A stretch of 64,000 nucleotides of DNA from Cupriavidus sp. D384 (GCF_001652915.1 NZ_BBQI01000009.1:287145-351144), one strand, 5' to 3'; counted from the stretch's first letter, positions 1 through 10,813 are shown. The notes: generated by a model not told the origin, from the sequence alone. A program made the numbers and translations.

Positions 1-1
1 C

Positions 2-271
2 CAGCTGGCGCTGACCGAACTGTCGCGGTTCCTGAACCGTGGCCGCGTGCCGCTGAGCCCTTACGGGCATCACCATATGGGGCACGGCCGGCATGGCGAA
101 GGCGCGCGTCCGCACCGGCAGCCGGAAGCCGCGCCAGTGGCGTTGCAGGCAGCCACGGCCGACAGCGACCACGCCACCGGTGACACGGCGACCCTGGATG
201 CGGCGGCCATCGTGCCCGAGACCACTCTTTCGCCGGACCAGCCGGCGACCAACAAACGGAGTCATGGATGA
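2..271 (+). CDS. rppH: RNA pyrophosphohydrolase RppH, C-terminal part (5' end outside window)
   Basis: Only the last 89 codons are present; the reading frame is open from the left edge. RppH is a Nudix hydrolase that removes pyrophosphate from the 5' end of mRNAs and so starts their decay. The Nudix domain itself is not in the window. The call rests on the segment [12 protein letters not shown] followed by a His/Gly-rich tail ([13 protein letters not shown]), which I recognise as the end of the Burkholderiaceae RppH, and on the gene order with a CNP1-like lipoprotein gene and proB. The low-complexity tail is longer than in enterobacterial RppH and is typical of this family branch. The stop codon overlaps the next gene by ATGA. 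Confidence 0.8.
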   Translation, partial: QLALTELSRFLNRGRVPLSPYGHHHMGHGRHGEGARPHRQPEAAPVALQAATADSDHATGDTATLDAAAIVPETTLSPDQPATNKRSHG

Positions 272-846
272 CTAGTTTCAGCGGCCGGGGCCTTCGCTCC
301 GGCCTGTTGCTGGCGGCAGCCTGCCTGGCGCTTGCCGGCTGCAAGACCACTGGCAAGGGTATGCCCGAGGAAGAACAGAAGGCGTCCGACAGCGGCTTCA
401 TCAATCCCTTCGAGGACCGGCCGTTCAAGGAAGTGCAGGCGGCGCTGCCGGCGCTGCCCCAGGACGCGGACCTGATCCCGTTCTCGGTCAACGATTCGTC
501 CGACTTCCGGTTCATGGTCGATCCGAAGTCGATTTCGGTCGGCCCCGACCGCGTGGTGCGCTACACGGTGGTCATCACCAGTGCCGGCGGCGGCCGCAAC
601 GTCAGCTACGAAGGCATGCGCTGCGACGCGTTCGAGCGCCGCATCTACGCCACGCTGCCCAAGGGCGCCACGGAATGGGTGCCGAACCTGGGCGAGGACC
701 GTGACCTGTGGATCCGCATGCAGACCCGCGCCCGCAACGCCTACGCGGCCACGCTGGCAACGGACTACTTCTGCGAGGGCCGCACGGTGGCCGGCAAGCC
801 GGAACAGATGATCCGCGACCTGAAGGCCTACGCGCCCAGCCGCTGA
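268..846 (+). CDS. CNP1-like family lipoprotein
   Basis: A 192-residue predicted outer-membrane or periplasmic lipoprotein of unknown function. Residues 1-25 form a lipoprotein signal: a basic start, a hydrophobic stretch and the lipobox LAGC with Cys25 as the lipidated residue. The rest is a soluble domain resembling the CNP1-like uncharacterised family of betaproteobacteria; no catalytic motif is visible. The start ATG at 268 lies inside the end of rppH (ATGA overlap), so translation of the two is probably coupled. An intrinsic terminator follows 15 bases after the stop. Confidence 0.75.
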   Translation: MTSFSGRGLRSGLLLAAACLALAGCKTTGKGMPEEEQKASDSGFINPFEDRPFKEVQAALPALPQDADLIPFSVNDSSDFRFMVDPKSISVGPDRVVRYTVVITSAGGGRNVSYEGMRCDAFERRIYATLPKGATEWVPNLGEDRDLWIRMQTRARNAYAATLATDYFCEGRTVAGKPEQMIRDLKAYAPSR

Positions 847-860
847 CCAGCCCTCCGGGC

Positions 861-898
861 AAAAAAAAGGCGAGTACCCAATGGGACTCGCCTTTTTT
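861..898. terminator. Bidirectional intrinsic terminator between the CNP1-like gene and proB
   Basis: A hairpin with stem GGCGAGT/ACTCGCC (869-892), with CCC/GGG pairing inside, is flanked by a run of eight A on the left and six T on the right. It can therefore end transcription from both converging genes, the lipoprotein gene on plus and proB on minus. Confidence 0.85.
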
Positions 899-917
899 CA
901 TGGGCGCCGGGCCGTTG

Positions 918-2036
918 TCAGACCAGCACGAGGTTGTCGCGATGAATCAGCTCGGGCTCGTTCAGATGGCCCAGCACCGTCTCGATTTCGGAAGACGGCT
1001 TGCGCGCGATCAGCCGGGCCTCGGCGCTCGAATAGTTGGTGATGCCACGCGCCACTTCGCGGCCGGTATCGTCGACGCAGGCCACCACTTCGCCACGCGC
1101 AAACTCGCCCTGCACTTCCGTCACGCCGATGGGCAGTAGCGACTTGCCGCCGGCCGTCAGCTTTTCGACGGCGCCGGCATCGATCACCACGCGGCCGCGC
1201 AGCTGCAGGTGATCGGCCATCCATTGCTTGCGTGCGGTCAGCCGGCCCGTGGGCGCCAGCAGCTGCGTGCCGATGGCCTCGCCAGCCGCCAGGCGGCCCA
1301 GCACATCCTGCTCGCGGCCCGATGCAATCGTCGTATGGGCGCCGGATTTGGCGGCACGCTTGGCCGCCAGGATCTTGGTCAGCATGCCGCCGCGCCCGAT
1401 GGACGTGCCCGCGCCGCCCGCCATGGCTTCCAGCTCCGGCGTGCCGGCCAGCGCCTCGTCGACGAATTCGGCATTCGGGTCCTTGCGCGGATCGGCCGTG
1501 TACAGGCCACGCTGGTCGGTCAGGATCACCAGCGCATCGCCTTCGATCAGGTTCGTGACCAGCGCACCGAGCGTGTCGTTGTCGCCGAACTTGATTTCAT
1601 CGGTGACCACGGTGTCGTTCTCGTTGATGATCGGCACCACGCCCAGGCTCAGCAGCGTAAGCAGCGTGGAGCGCGCATTGAGATAGCGCTCGCGGTCGGC
1701 CAGGTCGGCGTGGGTCAGCAGCACCTGCGCCGTGCGGATGCCATAACGACCGAACTGACTTTCGTAGACCTGTGCCAGGCCCATCTGGCCCACGGCGGCG
1801 GCCGCCTGCAGTTCGTGGATTTCTTTCGGCCGGCGCGACCAGCCCAGGCGCTGCATGCCTTCGGCGATTGCGCCCGAACTGACCAGCACCACTTCCTTGC
1901 CGGTACCGCGCAGCTTGGCGATCTGGGCCGCCCAGCGCGCAATGGCGTCGTGGTCCAGCCCCTTGCCGTCGTTGGTGACCAGGCTCGAACCCACTTTGAC
2001 GACAATACGTTTTGCCTGGGCGATGACCGATTGCAT
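918..2036 (-). CDS. proB: Glutamate 5-kinase ProB
   Basis: A 372-residue cytoplasmic enzyme that phosphorylates L-glutamate to gamma-glutamyl phosphate, the first committed step of proline synthesis and usually feedback-inhibited by proline. The amino-acid-kinase domain starts with [11 protein letters not shown] (residues 12-22) and contains the conserved INENDTV segment near residue 140. The last ~90 residues form a PUA domain, as in full-length ProB (367 residues in E. coli). The gene lies 50 bases downstream of obg on the same strand and probably shares its transcript, an order common in Burkholderiaceae. The proA partner is not in the window. Confidence 0.97.
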   Translation of the reverse strand: MQSVIAQAKRIVVKVGSSLVTNDGKGLDHDAIARWAAQIAKLRGTGKEVVLVSSGAIAEGMQRLGWSRRPKEIHELQAAAAVGQMGLAQVYESQFGRYGIRTAQVLLTHADLADRERYLNARSTLLTLLSLGVVPIINENDTVVTDEIKFGDNDTLGALVTNLIEGDALVILTDQRGLYTADPRKDPNAEFVDEALAGTPELEAMAGGAGTSIGRGGMLTKILAAKRAAKSGAHTTIASGREQDVLGRLAAGEAIGTQLLAPTGRLTARKQWMADHLQLRGRVVIDAGAVEKLTAGGKSLLPIGVTEVQGEFARGEVVACVDDTGREVARGITNYSSAEARLIARKPSSEIETVLGHLNEPELIHRDNLVLV

Positions 2037-2086
2037 GACGGGTTTCCTGTCTCCGAGCCGTGGTTATTGTGTTGGGGTGTGACAGC

Positions 2087-3302
<1,216 letters not shown>

Positions 3303-3331
3303 CGACGCCAGAAGCGTTTTGCCGGCGAGCC

Positions 3332-3366
3332 GAAAATAAAAAAAGCCCCGCATGTGCTGCGGGGCC
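3332..3366 (-). terminator. Intrinsic terminator of rplU-rpmA
   Basis: The stem GCCCCGCA/TGCGGGGC (3345-3366) is followed, reading the minus strand, by a T-rich tract (the complement of an A-rich run at 3332-3344). It lies about 20 bases past the rpmA stop. Confidence 0.88.
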
Positions 3367-3388
3367 TTTCGTGCTGCAAAGGCTGTTA

Positions 3389-3649
3389 TCAGGCCGCCGG
3401 AACGACGCTGACTTGCTGCTTCTTGGCAGCGCCCTTGACGGCGAACTGCACGTGGCCGTCCACCAGCGCGAACAGGGTGTGGTCCTTGCCAACACCCACG
3501 TTGTCGCCAGCGTGCACGCGCGTGCCGCGTTGACGAACGATGATGCCGCCGGCGTTGATGGCCTGGCCACCGTACACCTTCACGCCCAGACGCTTCGATT
3601 CCGAATCACGTCCGTTCCGCGTAGAGCCGCCGCCTTTTTTCTGTGCCAT
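3389..3649 (-). CDS. rpmA: 50S ribosomal protein L27
   Basis: An 86-residue structural protein of the large ribosomal subunit whose N-terminal tail reaches toward the peptidyl-transferase centre. The start [16 protein letters not shown] and the core [19 protein letters not shown] match the L27 family along its full length. It is 51 bases downstream of rplU and is followed by an intrinsic terminator. Confidence 0.98.
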   Translation of the reverse strand: MAQKKGGGSTRNGRDSESKRLGVKVYGGQAINAGGIIVRQRGTRVHAGDNVGVGKDHTLFALVDGHVQFAVKGAAKKQQVSVVPAA

Positions 3650-3700
3650 GTCTTAACTCCTGTTGACCTTATGCGATGAAACCTGTGTCCGAGCCGGGGC

Positions 3701-4012
3701 TCAGGCAACGATGGCTTCGATGCGCAGTTCGGTGTAATTCTGACGATGGCCCTGACGCTTCTGGTAGTGCTTGCGACGGCGCATCTTGAAGATCTTCACC
3801 TTGTCGTGACGACCTTGGGCGATAACGGTAGCCTTGACGGAAGCCCCGCTCACCAGCGGCGTACCAAACTTGATTTGGTCGCCGGCGCCCACTGCGAGCA
3901 CCTGGTCCAGCGTGATTTCTGCGCCAATGTCAGCCGGTATCTGTTCTACTTTAAGTTTTTCGCCAGCAGCAACCTTGTATTGCTTGCCGCCGGTTTTTAC
4001 GACCGCGTACAT
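3701..4012 (-). CDS. rplU: 50S ribosomal protein L21
   Basis: A 103-residue large-subunit ribosomal protein that binds 23S rRNA. The family start [14 protein letters not shown] sets the start codon at 4012, although the frame is open to 4129. The basic C-terminal segment [16 protein letters not shown] is the L21 rRNA-binding signature. It is the first gene of the rplU-rpmA unit, transcribed from a strong promoter at 4130-4158 with a leader of roughly 110 nt that could carry autoregulatory structure; I did not resolve such an element. Confidence 0.98.
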   Translation of the reverse strand: MYAVVKTGGKQYKVAAGEKLKVEQIPADIGAEITLDQVLAVGAGDQIKFGTPLVSGASVKATVIAQGRHDKVKIFKMRRRKHYQKRQGHRQNYTELRIEAIVA

Positions 4013-4129
4013 TGTCGAACCTCTCGATGTTGATTGAAACGATGAATGCTGCTCCGGGAGACCCGGAGCCGGCGCCGTTTCGTGCGCCGCAGACGGTGCG
4101 CGCATGAAGCGCGACCGAAGGAACCGCAA

Positions 4130-4158
4130 ATTATAATCCGGTTTACGGAAAAGCGCAA
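4130..4158 (-). promoter_or_regulatory. Sigma-70 promoter of rplU-rpmA
   Basis: On the minus strand, TTGCGC (4153-4158) and a perfect TATAAT (4130-4135) are separated by exactly 17 bases. Transcription should start near 4123. Confidence 0.75.
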
Positions 4159-4228
4159 AGAAAACAAGAAGATAGCCCGCCGGGCTGCCTGCTGGGGCGG
4201 GCAGCGCACTTCCCGCTTGCGTGCGGGA

Positions 4229-4327
4229 TCAGGTCAGGTCGGCCAGCAGGAACCCGGCCAGGGCAGCGAACGCCACCCACCAGGCTGTGCGGCGGACATG
4301 CCGTCGGGATGCATGGGGCTTGTCCAT
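4229..4327 (-). CDS. Possible 32-residue single-span membrane peptide
   Basis: The short frame begins MDKPHASRRHVRR and continues into a hydrophobic stretch (WWVAFAALAGFLLADL), so it would be a small inner-membrane peptide with a basic cytoplasmic end. A perfect TATAAT (minus strand, 4334-4339) lies six bases before the ATG, so the mRNA would start at or next to the start codon (leaderless). It diverges from ispB. I do not recognise a family. The frame could be chance in this 459-base space between rplU and ispB, which otherwise holds only the two promoters. Confidence 0.4.
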   Translation of the reverse strand: MDKPHASRRHVRRTAWWVAFAALAGFLLADLT

Positions 4328-4435
4328 GACGGCATTATAGATGCGCGCGTGCCCCGGCCGACGCCCGCACGGCGGCACGTCTGACATTCCCTTCCATCGC
4401 ACTCCAACGACGGCCATAGTCACACCTGCATCGCA

Positions 4436-4441
4436 TATAAT
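4436..4441 (+). promoter_or_regulatory. -10 element upstream of ispB
   Basis: A perfect TATAAT 30 bases before the chosen ispB start. The -35 region at the expected distance (GCCATA) is poor. Confidence 0.45.
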
Positions 4442-4471
4442 CCACCGGTTTTGCGAAACGGTGATCTCATC

Positions 4472-5449
4472 TTGTCCCAGTCTTCCGCCACTGCCTTGCT
4501 TGCCCCGGTCGCTGCCGACATGCGCGCCGTTGACGCCGTCATCCGCCGTCGCCTGTCGTCCGAAGTCCCGCTGGTCGAGCAGATTGGCGAATACATCATC
4601 AGCGCGGGCGGCAAGCGCCTGCGCCCGGTCATCCTGCTGCTGTCGGCACGCGCGTTCGGCTACGAGGGCCACCGCCATCACGAACTGGCCGCCGTGGTGG
4701 AGTTCATCCACACGGCCACGCTGCTGCACGACGACGTGGTGGACGAATCCGAGCTGCGGCGCGGCCGCCAGACGGCCAACGCCGTGTTCGGCAACGCCGC
4801 CAGCGTGCTGGTGGGCGATTTCCTCTATTCGCGCGCCTTCCAGATGATGGTGGACGCCGGCAGCATGCGCATCATGGAGATTCTCTCCAACGCCACCAAC
4901 GTGATTGCCGAGGGCGAGGTGCTGCAGCTGCTGAACATGCACGACCCCGACGTCACGGTAGAGCGTTATCTGCAGGTGATCCGGTACAAGACGGCCAAGC
5001 TGTTCGAGGCCTCGGCGCAACTGGGCGCCGTGCTGGCCGGCGCCGACGCCGCCATGGAGGAAGCCGCCGCCGAGTATGGCCGACGCATCGGCACGGCGTT
5101 CCAGCTGATCGACGACATGCTCGACTACACGGCCAGCGCCGAGCAGATGGGCAAGAACGCCGGCGACGACCTGCGTGAAGGCAAGCCCACGCTGCCGCTG
5201 CTGCACCTGCTGGAGCATGGCACGGCCGAACAGCGGGAACTGGCGCGCGACGCCATCGTGCAAGGCGGCACCGAACACTTCGACGCCGTCTTCTCGGCCA
5301 TCCACGCCAGCGGGGCGCTGGAGGTAACGTTTGCGGCCGCCCGCCACGAGGCCGAAGCCGCCGAGCAGGCCGCCATGCAATTCCCGGATTCGCCGCTCAA
5401 GAACACGCTGATCGAACTGTGCGCATTCTCGCTGCAGCGACAGAGCTGA
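4472..5449 (+). CDS. ispB: Polyprenyl (octaprenyl) diphosphate synthase
   Basis: A 325-residue trans-isoprenyl diphosphate synthase that makes the side chain of ubiquinone by adding isopentenyl units to farnesyl diphosphate. It has the first aspartate-rich motif DDVVD (in LLHDDVVDES) and the second DDMLD, plus the GGKRLRP motif for substrate binding. The chosen start is TTG at 4472 (SQSSATALL follows); an in-frame TTG at 4451 lies almost on the expected transcription start from the TATAAT at 4436-4441, which makes it less likely. The downstream tRNA has its own promoter. Confidence 0.93.
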   Translation: MSQSSATALLAPVAADMRAVDAVIRRRLSSEVPLVEQIGEYIISAGGKRLRPVILLLSARAFGYEGHRHHELAAVVEFIHTATLLHDDVVDESELRRGRQTANAVFGNAASVLVGDFLYSRAFQMMVDAGSMRIMEILSNATNVIAEGEVLQLLNMHDPDVTVERYLQVIRYKTAKLFEASAQLGAVLAGADAAMEEAAAEYGRRIGTAFQLIDDMLDYTASAEQMGKNAGDDLREGKPTLPLLHLLEHGTAEQRELARDAIVQGGTEHFDAVFSAIHASGALEVTFAAARHEAEAAEQAAMQFPDSPLKNTLIELCAFSLQRQS

Positions 5450-5480
5450 CGGCGGCCAGCACTTTTTCTTGAGATGGTGC

Positions 5481-5509
5481 TTGCCAACCTCAGGAAACGC
5501 CGCTAGAAT
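5481..5509 (+). promoter_or_regulatory. Sigma-70 promoter of tRNA-Pro
   Basis: TTGCCA (5481-5486) and TAGAAT (5504-5509) with a 17-base spacer, ending 46 bases before the mature tRNA. Confidence 0.75.
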
Positions 5510-5555
5510 TTTGTTCTTTGCTGCTGACGACGCAATGTCAGCCGGCAACAGAAAT

Positions 5556-5632
5556 CGGGGTGTAGCTTAGCCTGGTAGAGCGCTACGTTCGGGACGTAGA
5601 GGCCGGAGGTTCGAATCCTCTCACCCCGACCA
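5556..5632 (+). tRNA. tRNA-Pro (anticodon CGG)
   Basis: A 77-nt cloverleaf with encoded CCA. The acceptor stem is CGGGGTG/CACCCCG. The anticodon stem CTACG/CGTAG encloses the loop TTCGGGA, which places CGG at positions 34-36 (reads CCG). The T arm contains GGTTCGAATCC. It has its own promoter upstream and a terminator at 5678-5710. Confidence 0.97.
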
Positions 5633-5677
5633 GATTTCGATGTACGGCACCGCCGCACATCACAGGTATCAGCAGGA

Positions 5678-5710
5678 AGCCGCACAGCGATGTGCGGCTT
5701 TTTTGTTTTT
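5678..5710 (+). terminator. Intrinsic terminator after tRNA-Pro
   Basis: A perfect 9-bp stem AGCCGCACA/TGTGCGGCT with a GCGA tetraloop is followed by TTTTTTG and more T. The rest of the 328-base space up to pilB shows no gene. Confidence 0.9.
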
Positions 5711-5960
5711 GTCCTCCGCCTTTCCCCTCGCCCCGCCCGGCCGAACCACCTCCGTTTCCGTCCCCCGCGCAAGTAGGGTTGCAGCCGTGTCGCGCAAACG
5801 CCAACGCGCACGCGAGCCAGCTTTACAAAAAGTGACCCCGGCGGCAAACTGCCCCGATCCTGGGACCCGCGCCCTGTGCCGTCCCGCCGCTGTCAACCGC
5901 GCCGCCCGCCGTTTTCCGACCAGCCTTCGGCAGCCTGCGCACCTTGCATCGTATTTCGCC

Positions 5961-7682
5961 ATGACACTAGGTCTTGCGCTTGCCCAGAGCCGGCGGATCG
6001 CACCGGCGCTGCTCGCCCAGCTCGAGCAATCGGCACGGGAAAAGAAAATGCAGCTGATCGACGAGATCATTGGCAGCGGCACGATGTCCGCCCACGACGT
6101 GGCGATCTTTGCCGCCGACAAATACCAGCTGCCGCTGCTCGACCTGTCGCAATACAACCTCGGCCGCGTGCCGCCGGCGCTGGCCGGCAACCGCGAATTC
6201 CACGCCCACCGGCTGCTGCCGCTGGGCCGGCGCGAGAACCGGCTGATCGTGGCGATGTCCGACCCGGCCAACCAGGCCGGCGTCGAGGCCATCCGGCAGA
6301 AGATGAACCTGCCGGTGGAAACGGTCGTAGTCGAGCACGACAAGCTCATGAAGCATGTGCGGGCCGCCAGCGAGGCGCTTGGCACGCTCAAGAACATCTC
6401 GCCGGTCACGCCGACCGCGCAGAAGATGATCGAATACGACCCGTCGGCCGCGGCCGCCGCGCGCAAGGGCCCGGGCAACGAGATCGACGACGCCCCGGTG
6501 GTGCGCTTCCTGCAGAAGCTGCTGAACGAAGCCTTCAATCGCGGCGCGTCCGACTTGCATTTCGAGCCGTTCGAGTTCTTCTACCGCATCCGGTTCCGCG
6601 TGGACGGCGTGCTGCAGGAAGTTGCCCGCCCGCCGCTGGACATCCGCGACAAGATCGCCACCCGTATCAAGGTGCTGTCGCGGCTGGACATCTCGGAAAA
6701 GCGCGTGCCGCAGGACGGCCGGATGAAGCTGCTGATCTCCGTGCCCAAGGACAAGGACAGCAAGGAGAGCATCGAGAAGGCGATCGACTTCCGCGTATCG
6801 ACCCTGCCGACGCTGTTCGGCGAGAAGATCGTGATGCGGATTCTGGATTCGTCCACCGACAAGCTCGATATCGACCAGCTTGGCTACGAGCCCCAGCAGA
6901 AGGCACTGCTGCTCGAGGTCATCAAGCGCCCGTACGGGATGGTGCTGGTCACCGGCCCCACCGGCAGCGGCAAGACCGTGTCGCTCTACACGTTCCTGAA
7001 CATGCTGAACCAGGGCGACATCAATATCTCCACGGCCGAGGACCCTGCGGAAATCCAGCTGCCGGGCATCAACCAGGTGAACGTCAACGACAAGGCGGGC
7101 CTGACCTTCGCGGCCGCGCTGAAGTCGTTCCTGCGGCAGGATCCGGACATCATCATGGTCGGCGAAATCCGCGACCTGGAAACCGCCGACATTTCGATCA
7201 AGGCCGCCCAGACGGGCCACCTGGTGCTGTCCACGCTGCACACCAATGATGCACCGACCACGCTGACCCGCCTGATGAACATGGGCGTGGCGCCATTCAA
7301 CATTGCGTCGTCGGTGCTGATGATCACCGCGCAGCGCCTGGCCCGCCGGCTCTGCACGTGCAAGCGCGCCAGCGAACTGGCGCCGCAGGTGCTGCTGGAT
7401 GCCGGCTTTACGGAAGCCGATGTCGATGGCAGCTGGAAGCCCTACCACCCCGTAGGCTGCGAGCGCTGTAACGGCAGCGGCTACAAGGGGCGTTGCGGTA
7501 TCTACCAGGTCATGCCCATCTCGGAAGCCATGCAGCAGATCATCCTGTCGCATGGCACAGCCCTGCAGATCGCCGAACAGGCCCGTAAAGAGGGCGTGCT
7601 ATCGTTGCGCGAAGCCGGCCTGCAGAAGGTAAAACAGGGGGTCACGTCGCTGGAAGAAGTGCTGGCGACCACGAACTCCTAG
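5961..7682 (+). CDS. pilB: Type IV pilus assembly ATPase PilB
   Basis: A 573-residue GspE-family ATPase that powers pilin polymerisation at the cytoplasmic face of the type IV pilus machine. An N-terminal GspE/MshEN-like region covers roughly the first 150 residues. The ATPase core has Walker A GPTGSGKT at 332-339, the Asp box DPAEIQLPG, Walker B with GEIRDLETA and the His box TGHLVLSTLHTND. A tetracysteine zinc site (Cys465, Cys467, Cys500, Cys503) is typical of PilB and absent from the retraction ATPase PilT. The frame is open to 5640, but the family length (about 566-575) and the MTLGLALAQSRRI start favour 5961. pilC and pilD follow. Confidence 0.95.
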   Translation: MTLGLALAQSRRIAPALLAQLEQSAREKKMQLIDEIIGSGTMSAHDVAIFAADKYQLPLLDLSQYNLGRVPPALAGNREFHAHRLLPLGRRENRLIVAMSDPANQAGVEAIRQKMNLPVETVVVEHDKLMKHVRAASEALGTLKNISPVTPTAQKMIEYDPSAAAAARKGPGNEIDDAPVVRFLQKLLNEAFNRGASDLHFEPFEFFYRIRFRVDGVLQEVARPPLDIRDKIATRIKVLSRLDISEKRVPQDGRMKLLISVPKDKDSKESIEKAIDFRVSTLPTLFGEKIVMRILDSSTDKLDIDQLGYEPQQKALLLEVIKRPYGMVLVTGPTGSGKTVSLYTFLNMLNQGDINISTAEDPAEIQLPGINQVNVNDKAGLTFAAALKSFLRQDPDIIMVGEIRDLETADISIKAAQTGHLVLSTLHTNDAPTTLTRLMNMGVAPFNIASSVLMITAQRLARRLCTCKRASELAPQVLLDAGFTEADVDGSWKPYHPVGCERCNGSGYKGRCGIYQVMPISEAMQQIILSHGTALQIAEQARKEGVLSLREAGLQKVKQGVTSLEEVLATTNS

Positions 7683-7819
7683 CAACGGATCAAGGCGGTA
7701 CTGACCAGGCGCGCGGCCGGGACAGTGCAAGGCATGAAGCCGGCCGCGCAAACGGGCATCCGCATCGGGTTGTGGGTGCTCAAAAACAATAGCAATAGCA
7801 TTATTTCGGGGGTCAAATC

Positions 7820-9085
7820 ATGGCGACGCGCGCACCAGCGGCGGGCGCCCGGACGGCAGCGCCGTCACGGGCCAGGACAGGGCGGAAGGCGCCCACGCAA
7901 TACATCTTCGAGTGGGAGGCCAAGGACCGCAAGGGCAAGGCCTTCAAGGGCGAGCAGCGGGCCGAGAGCCAGGCGGAGGTGACCTCCACCCTGCGCAAGC
8001 AGGGCCTGACCGTCGTCAAGATGAAGAAGCGCAAGGCGGCGCGCGGCAAGAAGATTACCGAGAAGGACATCGCGTACTTCACCCGCCAGCTGTCGACCAT
8101 GCTGAAGGCCGGTATTCCGCTGCTGCAATCGATCGACATCATTGCGCGCGGCCACTCCAACCCGAACTTCACCCAGCTGCTGAACGACATCCGCTTCGAC
8201 ATCGAGGCCGGTAGCAGCATGGCGCAGGCCTTCCGACGCCATCCGAAGTACTTTGACGCGTTGTACTGCAACCTGATCGATGCCGGTGAACAGGGCGGTA
8301 TTCTCGATGCACTGCTCGAGCGCCTGTCGCTGTACATGGAAAAGAGCATCGCGCTGAAGAGCCAGATCAAGTCGGCAATGATCTATCCGATCGCCGTGCT
8401 GACCGTGGCCTTTGCCGTGACCGTGGTGCTGATGCTGTTCGTGATCCCGGCCTTCAAGGGCGTGTTCTCGAGCTTTGGCGCGGCGCTGCCTGCCCCGACG
8501 CAGGTGGTGATCGGCATGTCCGATTTCTTTGTCGCGTACTGGTACCTGATCGTCGGCGCGCCGGTCTTCTCGATCATCTTTTACTTCCGGGCCCGCAAGA
8601 AGTCAGAAAAAGTCCAGCGCTGGCACGACAAGATGCTGCTGAAGATGCCCATCTTCGGCAGCCTGTTCCGCAAGGCCGTGGTCGCTCGCTGGACCCGCAC
8701 GCTGGCCACGATGTTCGCGGCCGGCACGCCGCTGGTGGAGTCGATGGAGTCGGTTGGCGGCGCGGCCGGCAACTGGCTGTACTACGATGCCACGCGTGAA
8801 ATCGAGCAGGCCGTGCGCATCGGTACCAGCCTGACCAACGCCATGCAGGCCACGCACCTGTTCGACAACATGGTGCTGCAGATGACGCAGATCGGCGAGG
8901 AATCGGGTGCGCTGGACAACATGCTGCTGAAGGTGGCGGAATTCTACGAGCGTGAGGTGGACGACGCCGTGGCCGCCATTTCCAGCCTGATCGAGCCGCT
9001 GATCATCGTGATCCTGGGCGTGCTGATCGGTGGCATGGTGGTCGCCATGTACCTGCCGATCTTCAAGCTTGGCCAGGTGGTCTAA
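7820..9085 (+). CDS. pilC: Type IV pilus inner-membrane platform protein PilC
   Basis: A 421-residue polytopic inner-membrane protein of the GspF/PilC family, the platform on which PilB acts. There are two GspF repeats (about residues 80-205 and 285-410), each beginning with an FTRQLSTMLKAG-like or WTRTLATMFAAG-like motif, and three hydrophobic spans, the last at the C-terminus (IIVILGVLIGGMVVAMYLP). The N-terminal ~25 residues are Ala/Arg-rich and could be shorter if a later start is used. The 137-base gap after pilB contains no gene. pilD follows after 15 bases. Confidence 0.95.
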   Translation: MATRAPAAGARTAAPSRARTGRKAPTQYIFEWEAKDRKGKAFKGEQRAESQAEVTSTLRKQGLTVVKMKKRKAARGKKITEKDIAYFTRQLSTMLKAGIPLLQSIDIIARGHSNPNFTQLLNDIRFDIEAGSSMAQAFRRHPKYFDALYCNLIDAGEQGGILDALLERLSLYMEKSIALKSQIKSAMIYPIAVLTVAFAVTVVLMLFVIPAFKGVFSSFGAALPAPTQVVIGMSDFFVAYWYLIVGAPVFSIIFYFRARKKSEKVQRWHDKMLLKMPIFGSLFRKAVVARWTRTLATMFAAGTPLVESMESVGGAAGNWLYYDATREIEQAVRIGTSLTNAMQATHLFDNMVLQMTQIGEESGALDNMLLKVAEFYEREVDDAVAAISSLIEPLIIVILGVLIGGMVVAMYLPIFKLGQVV

Positions 9086-9100
9086 CAACAGGTATTTCGC

Positions 9101-9994
9101 ATGCATGCAGTTTTTGGACCGGCCGGCGCCGCCACGCTCGATTCGCTGGCGGCGCTGCCGGCGCCTTTCCTGATCGTCGCGGCCGGCCTGCTGGGTCTGC
9201 TCGTAGGCAGTTTCCTCAATGTCGTGATCCATCGCCTGCCGAAGATGATGGATTACGAAGAGGCCAACTACATCGCCGAACTCCGCGACGAGCCGCTGCC
9301 GCATCCCGGGCGCTACAACCTCATGGTGCCGCGCTCGGCCTGCCCGCACTGCGGGCACCAGATCGCAGCCTGGGAGAACGTCCCGGTCGTCAGTTACCTG
9401 TTCCTGCGCGGCAGGTGTTCGTCGTGCAAGGCGCCCATCAGCGTCCGGTACCCGCTGGTGGAGGCCGTAAGCGGGGCCCTGACCGCGCTGGCGATGTGGC
9501 ATTTTGGCCCGACCGTACAGGCCCTGGCGGCCATCGTCATGATCTGGGCCCTGGTGGCGCTGTTCCTGATCGACGCCGATACCCAGCTGCTGCCTGACCA
9601 GATCACGCTGCCGCTGCTGTGGCTGGGCCTGCTGCTGAACCTGCAGGGCTGGTTTGCGCCGCTGGCCGACGCCGTGATCGGTGCCGCCGCTGGCTACATG
9701 GTGCTGTGGACCGTCAACCTGGTGTTCACGCTGGTGCGCGGACAGGCCGGCATGGGCCATGGCGACTTCAAGCTCATGGGCGCGCTGGGCGCCTGGTTTG
9801 GCTGGCAGGCGCTGCCGGCGCTGATTCTGATGTCGTCGATCGTTGGCGCCGTCATTGGCGGCCTGATGCTGGTGGTCCAGCGCAAGGGCCGCGAGACGCC
9901 GTTCCCGTACGGCCCGTACATTGCCGGGGCCGGGCTGATCGTGCTGTTCCTGGGCCCGGACGTGCTGCCGCTGGGCCTGATCGCGGGCCACTAG
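9101..9994 (+). CDS. pilD: Prepilin leader peptidase / N-methyltransferase PilD
   Basis: A 297-residue inner-membrane aspartic protease that cleaves and N-methylates type IV prepilins and pseudopilins. The cytoplasmic zinc-binding loop has two Cys pairs (Cys81/Cys84 and Cys106/Cys109). The two catalytic aspartates are in [11 protein letters not shown] and [10 protein letters not shown], as in the family. About seven hydrophobic spans are visible. It completes the pilB-pilC-pilD set; the major pilin gene is not in the window. Confidence 0.95.
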   Translation: MHAVFGPAGAATLDSLAALPAPFLIVAAGLLGLLVGSFLNVVIHRLPKMMDYEEANYIAELRDEPLPHPGRYNLMVPRSACPHCGHQIAAWENVPVVSYLFLRGRCSSCKAPISVRYPLVEAVSGALTALAMWHFGPTVQALAAIVMIWALVALFLIDADTQLLPDQITLPLLWLGLLLNLQGWFAPLADAVIGAAAGYMVLWTVNLVFTLVRGQAGMGHGDFKLMGALGAWFGWQALPALILMSSIVGAVIGGLMLVVQRKGRETPFPYGPYIAGAGLIVLFLGPDVLPLGLIAGH

Positions 9995-10061
9995 GATCGC
10001 CAGACCGCCGGCTTCGCAATCAGGGCAGTCAAAACTGGTATCGTTGGGGCACCATTCGCCT

Positions 10062-10706
10062 ATGACTCCCCTGCCTGCCCCCATGCTGGAAATCGGCCTT
10101 ACTGGCGGTATCGGCTCCGGCAAGACCCGCGTCGCGGACATGTTTGCCGGGCGCGGTGCCGCGTTGATCGATACCGACCTGCTCGCCCACGAGATCACCG
10201 CGCCCGGTGGCGCGGCCATCGCACCGCTGGTGGAAGCCTTCGGCCCGCGCTGCCTGCGATCCGATGGCGCGATGGACCGCGACGCGATGCGCGCGCTGGT
10301 GTTCTCCGACCCTTCCGCCAAAGCCCGGCTCGAAGGCATCACCCACCCCCTGATCCGCGAGCTGACCGAAGCGCGCGCCGCCGCCGTCCGGTCTGCGGGC
10401 CAGCATCCCTATCTGATCTACGTGGTGCCGCTGCTCGTGGAATCGGGCACGTGGCGCGCGCGCGTGGGGCGCGTTCTGGTGGTCGACTGCCAGGAAGAAA
10501 CGCAGGTGGCGCGGGTCATGGGCCGGAACGGGTTCACGCGTGACCAGGTGCTGGCCATCATGCAAAGGCAGGCCACCCGGGCGGCACGCCTGGCCGTGGC
10601 CGATGACGTGATCGATAACGATGGCCCGCCCGAAGCACTCGCGCCGCAGGTGGCGCGTCTCGATGCGCTGTATCGCCGCCTGTCGGCGAGTCCGGCCGGC
10701 GCATGA
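10062..10706 (+). CDS. coaE: Dephospho-CoA kinase
   Basis: A 214-residue enzyme that phosphorylates dephospho-CoA, the last step of coenzyme A synthesis. The P-loop GGIGSGKT is at residues 15-22, and the DTDLLAHE and THPLIR segments are conserved in CoaE. The ATG at 10062 is chosen; an in-frame ATG at 10083 is possible. The position between pilD and zapD-yacG matches the classical pil-coaE-zapD-yacG order of gamma- and betaproteobacteria. Confidence 0.94.
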   Translation: MTPLPAPMLEIGLTGGIGSGKTRVADMFAGRGAALIDTDLLAHEITAPGGAAIAPLVEAFGPRCLRSDGAMDRDAMRALVFSDPSAKARLEGITHPLIRELTEARAAAVRSAGQHPYLIYVVPLLVESGTWRARVGRVLVVDCQEETQVARVMGRNGFTRDQVLAIMQRQATRAARLAVADDVIDNDGPPEALAPQVARLDALYRRLSASPAGA

Positions 10707-10784
10707 GACGACCCAAGGATCACCCGGTTGGGTATATCGCGGCGCCGGCGCTGTCCGGTCTGGGCAGTCCGGGGAACTTTCGAT

Positions 10785-10813
10785 TTGTCCTTGGGCTCCG
10801 ACTCGCATAGAAT
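10785..10813 (+). promoter_or_regulatory. Sigma-70 promoter of zapD-yacG
   Basis: TTGTCC (10785-10790) and TAGAAT (10808-10813) with a 17-base spacer. The predicted leader to the zapD TTG start is about 145 nt. Confidence 0.7.

Noticed and set aside
708..1139. A 143-codon plus-strand frame spanning the CNP1-like gene end and the proB end
   Set aside because: It reads through a clear bidirectional terminator and overlaps two genes with known families.
7683..7819. A small gene between pilB and pilC
   Set aside because: A plus-strand frame from 7725 is open here, but it runs into pilC in another frame, is Arg-rich and lacks a domain.
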